Below are positions 34,677 through 42,728 of a stretch of DNA of 64,000 nucleotides, piece by piece (positions within the stretch are counted from its first letter, which is position 1; the number at the start of each line of letters is the position of its first letter). The notes beneath the pieces were generated by a model. It saw only the letters and a program-made list of their open reading frames with translations, was not told where the DNA came from and did no database searches. The stretch is from Streptomyces sp. NRRL S-87 (GTDB lineage Bacteria > Actinomycetota > Actinomycetes > Streptomycetales > Streptomycetaceae), in assembly GCF_000719335.1 (NCBI RefSeq), contig NZ_JOGB01000009.1:1-64000 (forward strand), in the 5' to 3' direction. The position numbers and the translations under genes were made by a program.

Positions 34677-35020
34677 GACAGCCCCCTGATCATCTCGATG
34701 AGGTCGTTCCTGCTGTAGCCCAGCCGGGCCGCGTCCGCCACGAGCCCGCGCACCTGGTCCACCAGCGTCGAGCGCCGGTCGGCGCCGACCGCGACGGTCA
34801 CTCCCCGGCCGCGCCGGAACTCCAGGACGCCCTCGTCCCGCAGGGTGCGCAGCGCGCGCAGGACGGTGTTCGCGTTGACGCCGAGCGCGGCGGCCAGGTC
34901 CCGGGCTGGCGGCAGCCGGTCACCGGCGGCGCACTCGCCCTCGGCGACGGCGCGCCGGACGGCGCCCGCGACCTGCTCGTGCAGCGGGGCTCCGTCGGTG
35001 GCGTCCAGTCTCAGCAGCAT
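34673..35020 (-). CDS. GntR-family regulator, YtrA subfamily
   Basis: At 115 aa it has the short YtrA layout: winged HTH (residues 8-75; LHEQVAGAVRRAVAEGECAA, LPPARDLAAALGVNANTVLR, LEFRRGRGVTV) plus a short C-terminal helical tail. The start is ATG 35020 (MLLRLDATDGAPLHEQV). No Shine-Dalgarno precedes it, and TAGTGT stands 9-14 nt upstream like a -10 box, so the message is probably leaderless. It is cotranscribed with the DUF1648 membrane protein. Confidence 0.92.
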   Translation of the reverse strand: MLLRLDATDGAPLHEQVAGAVRRAVAEGECAAGDRLPPARDLAAALGVNANTVLRALRTLRDEGVLEFRRGRGVTVAVGADRRSTLVDQVRGLVADAARLGYSRNDLIEMIRGLS

Positions 35021-35100
35021 GATGCCAATGACACTAGCACCATTCACACCACTCCCGAGATCCACCCGTCCGGCGGGGCCGTCCGTCGCCCCACCGCACG

Positions 35101-35215
35101 GATCCGGCCTGCCGGCCGGCCTGCCGGACCCGGTCCGCCGCACCCCGGTCCACGCCCGGTCTACCGGCCCCGGTCCCCCCACCCCGGTCTACGCCCGGTG
35201 TGCCGGCCCGGTCGG
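35101..35215 (+). repeat. 40-bp imperfect repeat in intergenic region
   Basis: Two copies of a unit CACCCCGGTCYACGCCCGGT followed by STRCCGGCCC lie about 40 bp apart. The whole 35021-35420 gap, 400 bp, is otherwise C-rich and without a gene. Confidence 0.65.
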
Positions 35216-35420
35216 ACCTCCCCGGGCGGGTGACGCCGGAGCGGAAGACGGGCGTATGGCGAGTGTCGGCCGGCCCCGCCCCGGACACCGGGCCGCAGCC
35301 TGGCAGCCACCGCACCGCACCCCCCGTGCGCCCGCCCGCACAGCGGGCCCGGCGGGCGGCCGGCCGGTCCGCGAGTGCGACCGGGACGACGTTCGAGAAG
35401 ACGCGAGGGCAGACCACCAG

Positions 35421-37592
35421 ATGCACGGACACATGAGGGACGGACGGCGCGCACCGGTGCCGCGCTGGGCGCTCGGGCTCGCCGCAGGCGCCGTACTGGC
35501 CGCCACCACGCCCGCACTCGCGGCCGGCACCGGCCCGGACGGGACCGCGGCGCGGCCGGCGGCGGGCGCCCCCGGGCGGGCGGCGGCCGCCGCGCCGCTG
35601 CCGGGCGGGCTCGGGCCCTGCATCCCGGGCCGGTGCCCCGACCCGTTCCCCCCGGTGTCCGTCGGCACCGGGGCCAAGGGCGAGGACCGCAACATCAACA
35701 TCTTCGTCGGCGGGAACTTCAGGGTCCGCGGCCGGGCAGCCGAGGCCGAGGGCAAGGTCGTGGTGCTGGGCGACTTCGACCAGGACAAGGACCCGGCCGG
35801 CAGCAGCGTGTACAACGTCGGCATCGTGGGCGCGGGTTCGCTGGTCCGGCCACCGCTCGGCTCGGACTTCCTCACCACCGGGGGCGACGTCACCGTGGCC
35901 GCCGGCGAGCGGCTGCTCGCGGACGGCGGAGTGGTGCGGCACGCCGGCGCGCTCACCGGGGTGGCGACCGGCACGCCGGTGCGGGACACCGGCGCGGCCC
36001 TCCCGTACGCCGGGCTGGCGCCCCGCCTGACCGCGGCGAGCCGGTGCTACGCGCGGGTCGACGGCAGTCCGCGCCCGAGCACGGGCACCGCGTCCAACAC
36101 CGGGTCCGCCACCGTCTTCACGGGCGACGGCACCTCCGCGCTGCAGGTCTTCAACGTCGACTTCGACATGGCGGGCGCCACCGGGGGGCAGCAGGGGCTG
36201 GAGTTCCGCGGCATCCCCGCGGGGGCGACGGTCCTGGTCAACGTCCTCGGCACGACGCGCACGATCAACACGTACGTCGGGGACAGCCCGTACCGGGACC
36301 GGCTGCTGTGGAACTTCCCGGACGCCACCACCGTGAACCTGACCGGCACCGGCCAGTTCCAGGGCAGCGTGCTCATCGGCCAGGGCGCGTCCCAGGCCAC
36401 CGTGTCCCTGCCCGGCATGAACGGCCGCTTCTTCACAGCCGGCGGTCTCACCCACACCTCCGCCACCTCGGGCGTCGAGTTCCACGCGTACCCGTTCAAC
36501 GGCGACCTGCCCGCGTGCGGGGACGAGCCCGAGCCGACCCTGGGTGACGTCTCCGTCCTCAAGGAGGACGCGGGGACGCAGGCGCCACTGGCCGGGGCGC
36601 GCTTCGAGCTGTGGCGCGAGACCAACGCCACGGCCGGCCTCCAGACCGGCGGGGCGACACCGGACACCCTGGTGGGAGAGGCCTGCACGACGCCCACGGA
36701 CGGGATCTGCGTGCGGCGGGTGCCGCTCGGCACGTACTACTGGCGGGAGACGGCGCCCCCGGACGGGTACGCCCTCCCGGACCCGGCCGTCTTCGCCGTG
36801 CCGGCACTGACCGAGGAGAACGCGGGCGCGGGCGTCTCCGTGACCGCGGCCAACACCCGCACCCCCGACCCCGGGCCGACCACCGGCCGGGTCCGGATCG
36901 TCAAGGTCGACGCGGAGAGCCGTGCGCCGCTCGGCGGCGCCGCCTTCACGCTGTGGCGCGAGACCAACGGGACCCCCGGGCTGCAGAGCGACGGGGCCGC
37001 GCCGGACACCTCGGTGACCACCTGCGCGACCTCGAGCGGCGACGGCAGCTGCACGTCGGTGCAGCCGCTGGGCACCTACTACTGGCAGGAGACGGCCGCC
37101 CCGACCGGGTACGACCTCCCGGACCCGCGCGTCTTCGGGCCGCTCGTTCTGACCGCCGGCAACGCGGCGGACGGGGTGGCGATCACCGCCTCCAACACCC
37201 GGCACGTGCCGCCGGAGCCCCCGTACGAGGGCCGGATCCTGCTGCTGAAGACCGACGCGAAGACCGGCCGCCCACTGGCCGGCGCCGTCTTCGAGCTGTG
37301 GCGGGAGACCAACGGCACGCCCGGCCTCCAGAACCGCGGCACCGGCCGGGACCTGCTCGTGGACGACGGCTGCGCCACCGACGACCAGGGCGCCTGCACC
37401 TACGACACGCTGGTCGCGGGCTCGTACTACCTGGTGGAGACCGACGTGCCGGAGGGGTACGCCTTCCCGGACGTCGACGTCGCGGGCCCCTTCGAGGTCT
37501 CGCAGCGCAACCCCGACCGGACCGTGACCGTGCGCCTGGCCAACAAGCGCGGCTACGACGGGGGGAAGGGGGACCGGCCCTCGGTCGCGTAG
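35421..37592 (+). CDS. secreted choice-of-anchor A protein with three Cna-B/SpaA repeats
   Basis: This 723-aa secreted protein has a signal peptide (RWALGLAAGAVLAATTPALA). An N-terminal choice-of-anchor A adhesin domain (about 85-370: NINIFVGGNFRVRG, GKVVVLGDFDQDKD, FQGSVLIGQGASQATVSLPG) is followed by three Cna-B/SpaA beta-sandwiches (about 375-480, 490-590, 600-715). Each contains an LVKxD or VKVDA Lys start, a shared FELWRETN/FTLWRETN strand and a GTYYWQETAAPTGY-type strand. Such domains form internal Lys-Asn isopeptide bonds. No LPXTG motif or terminal membrane helix exists, so the protein is not sortase-anchored and is probably released or held by other means. The ATG at 35421 is used; 35433 is possible. 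Confidence 0.88.
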   Translation: MHGHMRDGRRAPVPRWALGLAAGAVLAATTPALAAGTGPDGTAARPAAGAPGRAAAAAPLPGGLGPCIPGRCPDPFPPVSVGTGAKGEDRNINIFVGGNFRVRGRAAEAEGKVVVLGDFDQDKDPAGSSVYNVGIVGAGSLVRPPLGSDFLTTGGDVTVAAGERLLADGGVVRHAGALTGVATGTPVRDTGAALPYAGLAPRLTAASRCYARVDGSPRPSTGTASNTGSATVFTGDGTSALQVFNVDFDMAGATGGQQGLEFRGIPAGATVLVNVLGTTRTINTYVGDSPYRDRLLWNFPDATTVNLTGTGQFQGSVLIGQGASQATVSLPGMNGRFFTAGGLTHTSATSGVEFHAYPFNGDLPACGDEPEPTLGDVSVLKEDAGTQAPLAGARFELWRETNATAGLQTGGATPDTLVGEACTTPTDGICVRRVPLGTYYWRETAPPDGYALPDPAVFAVPALTEENAGAGVSVTAANTRTPDPGPTTGRVRIVKVDAESRAPLGGAAFTLWRETNGTPGLQSDGAAPDTSVTTCATSSGDGSCTSVQPLGTYYWQETAAPTGYDLPDPRVFGPLVLTAGNAADGVAITASNTRHVPPEPPYEGRILLLKTDAKTGRPLAGAVFELWRETNGTPGLQNRGTGRDLLVDDGCATDDQGACTYDTLVAGSYYLVETDVPEGYAFPDVDVAGPFEVSQRNPDRTVTVRLANKRGYDGGKGDRPSVA

Positions 37593-37636
37593 GGTCGGGG
37601 GCCGGGAACGGGCCCGAGCACGGGGGTGGGGCGAGG

Positions 37637-38392
37637 ATGCCGCAGGGTGGACCGCAGTCGGTGGACCGGGCGCTGGCCGTCCTGGACGCGGTGGCCGAGG
37701 CGCCCGGCCCGGTGAGCGCCAAGGCACTGGCCCGGCAGGTGGGGTGCGCACTGTCCACGGCGTACCACCTGCTCGGGCCGCTCACCGACCGCGGGTACCT
37801 GACCCGGACGCCGCTCGGGTACGTGCCCGGGCCGCGCATCCCCGGGCTGCACCGGGCGCTGCGCCGGCACCTCGGGCCCGCGGACGGGCGGGCGGACGGC
37901 ATGGCCGAGCTGCTGTCCCGGCTGCGGCGGGCCACCGGCGGCGAGGCCTACCACACGGCGTACCAGGGCGGCCGGATCACGGTGGTGGACACCACGGCCC
38001 CGGTGACGGACACGGCCAACCCGTTCGCCCCGGGCCGCGAGCTGCGCGCCCATGCCACCGCGCACGGCAAGGCGCTGCTCGCGGAGCTGCCGCGGGCGCT
38101 GCGCCGGCGGTACTTCGACGAGCACGGGATGGCCCGGCTGACCCCGGCCACCATCACCTCGGCCGAGCGGATGGAAGCGGAGCTGGCGCGGGTCCGCGGC
38201 CAGGGCTTCGCGGTCTCGATCGGCGAGGCCGACCCGGCGTACACGTGCCTGGCGCTCGCCCTGCCGGGGGCGGCCGGGGCGGGGACCGACGCGGTGCACG
38301 CGCTGTCGGTGTCGCTGCCGACGGCGGAGTACCGGCGTCGGCCGGACGCGGTCCGGCGGGCCCTTGCGGAGGCGGCGGCCGGCCGGCTGTGA
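37637..38392 (+). CDS. IclR-family transcriptional regulator
   Basis: The 251-aa regulator has an N-terminal winged HTH (residues 8-65: SVDRALAVLDAVAEAPGPVS, LARQVGCALSTAYHLLGPLT) and a C-terminal effector domain (80-250: THGKALLAELP-like ATAHGKALLAELPRALRRRY, GFAVSIGEADPAYTCLALAL). It starts at ATG 37637, preceded by GGGGCGAGG. No divergent partner is present; neighbours are the Cna-B protein upstream and a small monooxygenase downstream. The target is unknown. Confidence 0.9.
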   Translation: MPQGGPQSVDRALAVLDAVAEAPGPVSAKALARQVGCALSTAYHLLGPLTDRGYLTRTPLGYVPGPRIPGLHRALRRHLGPADGRADGMAELLSRLRRATGGEAYHTAYQGGRITVVDTTAPVTDTANPFAPGRELRAHATAHGKALLAELPRALRRRYFDEHGMARLTPATITSAERMEAELARVRGQGFAVSIGEADPAYTCLALALPGAAGAGTDAVHALSVSLPTAEYRRRPDAVRRALAEAAAGRL

Positions 38393-38404
38393 TGCGGGCG
38401 GACC

Positions 38405-38520
38405 CCGGGCCGGCGGGACCGGCGACGGAGGGCCACGGGGCGGCGGGCGCGGGCCGGCGGGACCGGGTTCGGCGGGACCGGGGCCGGCGGGACCGGGTTC
38501 GGCGGGACCGGCCGAGCTCG
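38405..38520 (+). repeat. GGCGGGACCGG tandem repeat
   Basis: About five imperfect 15-bp units (GGCGGGACCGGGTTC and variants) lie between the IclR gene and the small monooxygenase gene, densest at 38456-38518. Confidence 0.8.
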
Positions 38521-38603
38521 CGACCGGCCGGTTTTTCCGGCAGGGCCGGAAAACCGCGGCGTCGGGCGTGCTTCGCGGCGTGCCGGGTGCCAGCCTGGAC
38601 GGC

Positions 38604-38930
38604 ATGATCTTCATCGCCGTCAGGTTCACCGTCCGCCCGGAGCACGGCGACGACTGGCTCGCCATCGTCGACGACTTCACCCGCGCCACGCGCAGCGAGC
38701 CGGGCAACCTCTTCTACGACTGGTCGCGCAGTGTCGACGACCCGAACCAGTACACGCTGCTCGAGGGCTTCGCCGACGCCGCGGCGGGCGCGGCCCACGT
38801 CGCCTCCGACCACTTCAAGGCCGGTATGGAGGTGATGGCGGGCGCCATCGCCACCAAGCCCGAGATCATCCACGTGGAGGTGCCGGGGCAGGGCTGGAGC
38901 GAGATGGCCGAGCTCACCCCTCGGGGCTGA
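38604..38930 (+). CDS. antibiotic-biosynthesis-monooxygenase (ABM) fold protein
   Basis: The 108-aa dimeric ferredoxin-like fold protein of the ABM/quinol monooxygenase family reads FIAVRFTVRPEHGDDWLAIV, FYDWSRSVDDPNQYTLLEGF, SDHFKAGMEVMAGAI. It resembles YgiN-like proteins that act on quinols or aromatic polyketides; the family also has members with no clear activity. Start ATG 38604. Its last 17 bp overlap the convergent N-acetyltransferase gene tail to tail. Confidence 0.88.
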   Translation: MIFIAVRFTVRPEHGDDWLAIVDDFTRATRSEPGNLFYDWSRSVDDPNQYTLLEGFADAAAGAAHVASDHFKAGMEVMAGAIATKPEIIHVEVPGQGWSEMAELTPRG

Positions 38931-39870
38931 GCGGGACCCCGACCGCCCGGACCGACGTGCCCTCCGCCCCCTGGGCGGAGGGCTTGACCATGTCCTGGAG
39001 GCGGGCGACGTCGGCGGGGTCGAGGACGATGCCGAGACGCTCCAGGATGCCCGGGAGGTCGTCCGAGGTGACCTCGGTCGTGACGACCGAGCCGTCGGGC
39101 CTGCGCACGCTCCACGCCGTCCCGTCGATCCGGTACGCCGCCTCCGCGGTGAACTTCTGCGCGAAGGGCCGCGTCACGAACGGCGACCGCGGGTGGGTGC
39201 TCACGTAGTGGCTGCCCACCTCGTAGTCCACGGCGTGGTGCGGGGCGAGGGTGAACCGGTGCCGGTCGAGGCGGCCGTCCTCGTTCCGTCGGCCGTCCTC
39301 GCCGCCGTCGTAGAGCGTCCACAGGTCGGTGCCGCACGGATCGGGCGTGCGCTCCAGGCGGAACCACCAGCCCCCGGTGGAGACCTCGGCCCCGTCGACG
39401 AGCTCGGGCGGGGTGAGCGGGCCGCTGCCGAAGCCGACGTCGCACAGCCAGGTCCGGACGGGACCACCGGGGACCTCGGCCGCCGGCACGGCGAGCAGCG
39501 CGTGGGTGGCGGGCAGGGTCCTGCGGGCGCCCAGGGAGACGCGGGCGTGCAGGCCCCGGGGGCTGAAGCCGAGCGCCTCGAGGGCGGCGGCGAGGAGCAG
39601 GACGTGCTCGTAGCAGTAGCCGCCGCGACGGCGCCGCACCAGCTTGTCCTGCAGGGCGGGCAGGTCGAGGAGGACCGGCCGGCCCAGCATGATCTCGAAG
39701 TTCTCGAACGGGATCGTGGTGAGGTGCGCCCGGTACACGTCGAACAGCGTCTGCCGGGTCGCGGTGCGCGGGCCGTCGTAGCCGATCCGCGTCAGGTAGG
39801 CGTCGAGGTCGAGCCGCGCCCCCTGCCAGGGGGTCTCTGCGGTGTCCGGGGTGGGCTCGGTCGAGGACAT
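38914..39870 (-). CDS. nat: arylamine N-acetyltransferase
   Basis: The 318-aa cytosolic enzyme moves an acetyl group from acetyl-CoA to aromatic amines or hydrazines by a Cys-His-Asp triad: Cys86 in RRGGYCYEHV, His123 in LPATHALLAV and Asp144 in WLCDVGFGSG. The TIPFENFEIMLGRP and GGWWFRLERTPDPC segments are typical. It is somewhat longer than the 275-280 aa norm, through an N-terminal tail of about 18 residues and a C-terminal extension. Start ATG 39870 behind AAGGAG. NAT homologues in actinomycetes also act in aminoshikimate polyketide release, but no such cluster is present here. Confidence 0.93.
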   Translation of the reverse strand: MSSTEPTPDTAETPWQGARLDLDAYLTRIGYDGPRTATRQTLFDVYRAHLTTIPFENFEIMLGRPVLLDLPALQDKLVRRRRGGYCYEHVLLLAAALEALGFSPRGLHARVSLGARRTLPATHALLAVPAAEVPGGPVRTWLCDVGFGSGPLTPPELVDGAEVSTGGWWFRLERTPDPCGTDLWTLYDGGEDGRRNEDGRLDRHRFTLAPHHAVDYEVGSHYVSTHPRSPFVTRPFAQKFTAEAAYRIDGTAWSVRRPDGSVVTTEVTSDDLPGILERLGIVLDPADVARLQDMVKPSAQGAEGTSVRAVGVPLSPEG

Positions 39871-39971
39871 GGCGGTTCAGCTCCTTGGGGCGTGTGGCGT
39901 TTGCGGGGTGGATCCGGGGTCGGTTCGGGTCTCGCGGCTCGCGTCTCGGTCTCGGGTCTGGGTCCGGACGG

Positions 39972-40745
39972 TCAGACGGTGAGGAAGTCGCGGACCACCT
40001 TGGTGAATTCCTCCGCCTGCTCGAAGACCACGATGTGGCCGGTGTCGAACTCGGCGTACTCGCTGCCGCGGATCCCCGCGTGCAGCTCGCGGTGGTTGGC
40101 CACCGGGATGGTGGCGTCCTGGGCGCAGCCGATCACCAGGGTCTCGGCCCGGACGAGGGGCAGCAGGTCACGGACGTCCAGCCGCAGGTTGAGGTCGATC
40201 TGACGCAGGACGCCGGGGGTGGGGCGCATGAAGGTGGTGTTGAGCTCGACCGCTTCGCGGCCGATGCCCTGCAGGTAGCCGCGGCTGAAGGCGGTGAGGG
40301 TGGCGTAGCGGCCGAAGGCCTCGGGGTTGTCGGCGATCTGCAGCCACACGGTCATCATGTTGCGCAGGTACTCGTCGTCGGGGTGGCTCCAGCCCGCCAC
40401 GGCGACGAGGCGGCGTACGAGGTCGGGGCGCCGGGCCGCGACGGCGACCGCCAGCGGCGCGCCGAGGGAGAAGCCCATGACGTCCGCGGGGCCCAGGCCC
40501 GCGTCCTCGATGACGGCCTCCACCTGACCGGCGATCAGGTCGACGGTCAGCGCGCCGCCGTCGTCCTCCGCGGTCTGGCTGCCGGACAGTTCCGGGAGGA
40601 CCACGGTGTGGCGGTCGGCGAAGGCGTCGATCAGGTGGTCCCACATCATCGAGCCGGGTCCGGTCCCGTGGACGAGGACGAGGGCGGGGCCCTGGCCGAT
40701 GACGCGGTAGGGGATGCGGGCGGTGCCGACGGTGGCGACGGGCAT
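39972..40745 (-). CDS. alpha/beta hydrolase
   Basis: The 257-aa serine hydrolase has the oxyanion motif LVHGTGPGS, nucleophile elbow GFSLG (Ser93), an acid in GCAQDATIPV and catalytic His237 in FDTGHIVVFE. Length and the MPVATVGTARIPYRVIGQGP start are typical of small esterase/lactonase-type members. Start ATG 40745 follows GGAAGGAA. Its promoter carries a 14-bp motif shared with the TetR gene at 41732-42391, which may control it. Confidence 0.92.
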   Translation of the reverse strand: MPVATVGTARIPYRVIGQGPALVLVHGTGPGSMMWDHLIDAFADRHTVVLPELSGSQTAEDDGGALTVDLIAGQVEAVIEDAGLGPADVMGFSLGAPLAVAVAARRPDLVRRLVAVAGWSHPDDEYLRNMMTVWLQIADNPEAFGRYATLTAFSRGYLQGIGREAVELNTTFMRPTPGVLRQIDLNLRLDVRDLLPLVRAETLVIGCAQDATIPVANHRELHAGIRGSEYAEFDTGHIVVFEQAEEFTKVVRDFLTV

Positions 40746-41289
40746 GGCGATTCCTTCCGAAGGTGCGGGTGCTTTCCGGTCCGCGGGGCCGGTGTCCTCC
40801 CCGCCTGACTGAAACTACACCGTGCAGTGCACTTTGTACACCGGAGAGTGCATTCTGCTGGCGGAGCCTCAGGACGGGGAAGAGAAAACGCCCCCGGCGG
40901 AGGGGCATCCCATGACGTCGCGCGGGACGTCCCGGCCGGCTTCCCGGGACACGGCGCCGCGTCCCCGGGACGTCCCGGGGACGGCCGGACCGACCCGCGG
41001 CCCCGGCCCGGCCCCTACTGTTCCGTCGTCCCCACCGGCCCGGCACACCAGCCGGGGCAGGCCCGGCCGGCCCGCACGAGACCGGCCGACCTGCACGCAC
41101 GAGACCGGCAGACGTGCACGGGCACGGCCAGCCGGCGCAGGACCGGCGGCCACCCGCTCCGAGTCCGGACCGCGCCACGACTCCTCCGGGACACCGCCCG
41201 ATCCCCGCTCCACCCCCGACGTACGCACCGTCGTGCGCCGGGACGTCGACCGACCCGTCGTCACATCCACCACCGAGCTACGGAGATCC
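40746..41289. other. intergenic region with palindromes, no gene
   Basis: Besides the hydrolase promoter motif, this 544-bp gap has two identical palindromes CGGGACGTCCCG at 40923-40934 and 40966-40977, the second inside a perfect 22-bp dyad (40961-40982). No recognisable coding sequence is present. Confidence 0.5.
40814..40856. promoter_or_regulatory. putative TetR-linked operator of the hydrolase gene
   Basis: ACTACACCGTGCAGTGCACT, with further TGCA/GTGTAC elements to 40856, differs by one base over 14 bp from ACTACCCCGTGCAG at 42421-42434 in the TetR promoter. The shared motif is read directly; its role is inferred. Confidence 0.5.
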
Positions 41290-41581
41290 ATGAAGCGCAT
41301 CACTCGGGCCCTGGCCACCGCCGGCGGCGCCGCCGCCCTCGTCGTCGGACTCACCACCTCGGCCCATGCCGACGGCTGGGTCACCTGGCAGCACGACGCT
41401 TTGGGACCAGGACGTGTACGCGGAGCGGTGCACCGGCAACGACTACCAGCGCTGGTACGAGGTCCGCACCAGCGCCGGCTGGAAGCTCAAGCACAAGGCC
41501 ACGGGCCAGTTCCTGGACAGCAACGGCACCGACGTCTACCTGCACCCCGAGAACGGCGGCCGCTACCAGCTCTGGCACTGA
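41290..41581 (+). pseudogene. small secreted ricin-like protein, frameshifted
   Basis: The first frame from ATG 41290 gives a good Sec signal (LATAGGAAALVVGLTTSAHA) and DGWVTWQHDA. At about 41385-41402 the frame must shift by one base to read LWDQDVYAERCTGNDYQRWY, then GWKLKHKATGQFLDSNGTDV and a stop at 41581. The second half matches the beta-trefoil-like repeats of small Streptomyces secreted proteins whose members read WVTWQN followed by an LCLDSN-type repeat, so a short deletion at the junction is likely. The translated product as it stands would be nonsense after the signal. Confidence 0.7.
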
Positions 41582-41587
41582 GCGGTC

Positions 41588-41618
41588 GCGCGTCCGTCCC
41601 GACACCGGGCGGACGCGC
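41588..41618. terminator. hairpin terminator, first of two
   Basis: GCGCGTCCG and CGGACGCGC pair over 9 bp around a 13-nt loop, 6 bp after the stop of the broken secreted-protein gene. Confidence 0.55.
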
Positions 41619-41654
41619 GTCAGGTCCCGTCGGACGCCACCGACGGGACCTGAC
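41619..41654. terminator. strong bidirectional hairpin terminator
   Basis: GTCAGGTCCCGTCGG pairs perfectly with its complement over 15 bp around a 6-nt loop, between convergent genes. It immediately follows another hairpin. Confidence 0.85.
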
Positions 41655-41731
41655 GGCGCATCACGGCCGGAGGGCCGGGGTGCGCCCGGGCCGACCCCGT
41701 CCCACACCCCGCCCGAACCGGGTCGGGCCCC

Positions 41732-42391
41732 TCAGGCGCCGGCCGCACCGGCCCCGTACAGGCGCAGGAAGGTGTCCACGCCCGCCGTGGCGATCCGCAC
41801 GAGCTCCTCGTCCGGCAGCGGCACGGCCCCCCAGAACGAGCGGTCGGCGGCCCCGCTGAAGGTCAGCAGGTTGAAGTGCTCGGCGGCGAGCACCGGATCG
41901 TCGACGGCGAGGAGCCCGAGCCCCGCGATCCGCTCGAGGTGTCCGGCCAGGTCGCGCACCGAGGCCACCGGGCCCGCCTCCAGCCACGCCTTGAGGACGT
42001 CCGGCGGGAGGTTCGCGGCCTCGGCGCGGATCGCCCGGGGCAGCGCGTAGCTGTCGGCGAGCGCCAGCACGGCCCGGGCCCGGTCGACCGCGAAGTCCGC
42101 CAGGTCGGCGCGTACGTCCACCACCTTGCGCAGGTGCCGGTCGGCGAGGGCGGCGATGTGCTCGGTGAGCTCGCCGGCCGTCTCGACGGAGGCCGTGAGG
42201 AACAGGGTCTCCTTGTCGCCGAAGTGGTTGTAGACGGTCCGCTTCGACACCCCCGCCTCGGCCGCGATCGTGTCGACGCTCGCGCGCGCGTAGCCCTCGC
42301 GGCCGAAGACCAGTGCCGCCGCCCGCACGATCGCCTCCCGCTTCTCCGGGCGACGCGATCCACCCGCCCGAGCGAGCCCTTCCGTTCCCAT
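41732..42391 (-). CDS. TetR-family regulator
   Basis: The 219-aa protein has HTH residues 16-62 (REAIVRAAALVFGREGYARA, IAAEAGVSKRTVYNHFGDKE) and an AefR-like C-terminal domain (LPRAIRAEAANLPPDVLKAW, FNLLTFSGAADRSFWGAVPL). Start ATG 42391 behind AGGAGGG. The promoter contains TGCAC-6nt-GTGCA (42419-42434 region), shared in part with the alpha/beta hydrolase promoter 1.6 kb away. Confidence 0.92.
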   Translation of the reverse strand: MGTEGLARAGGSRRPEKREAIVRAAALVFGREGYARASVDTIAAEAGVSKRTVYNHFGDKETLFLTASVETAGELTEHIAALADRHLRKVVDVRADLADFAVDRARAVLALADSYALPRAIRAEAANLPPDVLKAWLEAGPVASVRDLAGHLERIAGLGLLAVDDPVLAAEHFNLLTFSGAADRSFWGAVPLPDEELVRIATAGVDTFLRLYGAGAAGA

Positions 42392-42728
42392 CCGGCCCTC
42401 CTGCCTCTCAGCGTACGTGCACTACCCCGTGCAGCGTAAAGAGCCCCCACTCCACGGGCAGGGCAGGGTAGGGCAGGGCCGAGCACGTCCGAACGGCGAG
42501 ACGGCCGTCCGGACCGCTAGGGGTACACGCGTGCGACCAGAGGGACCCGACAGCGGCCGGCCGGGCCGCCCCGCAGCACGTCAGAGCCGTGCGCAGCGCG
42601 CCAACTCCCCATGACGAAAGGCCGATTGGGTGCGCGCCGCGCCGGAAGACCCCTTGCCGACGGACAGGCCGAACAGACACTCTTTCCTCTCACGGGACCG
42701 GCAGGGGGTCCCAGGGGGGAGTTCCTAC
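42392..42728. other. divergent promoter region, no gene
   Basis: These 337 bp between the TetR gene and the S8 protease gene hold the TetR operator motif at the left edge and GGGCAGGGTAGGGCAGGG-type short repeats near 42458-42478. No gene is evident. Confidence 0.45.

Noticed and set aside
38914..40745. Arylamine N-acetyltransferase and hydrolase as part of an ansamycin-type cluster
   Set aside because: No polyketide synthase or AHBA genes are in the window; the NAT more likely has a general role.
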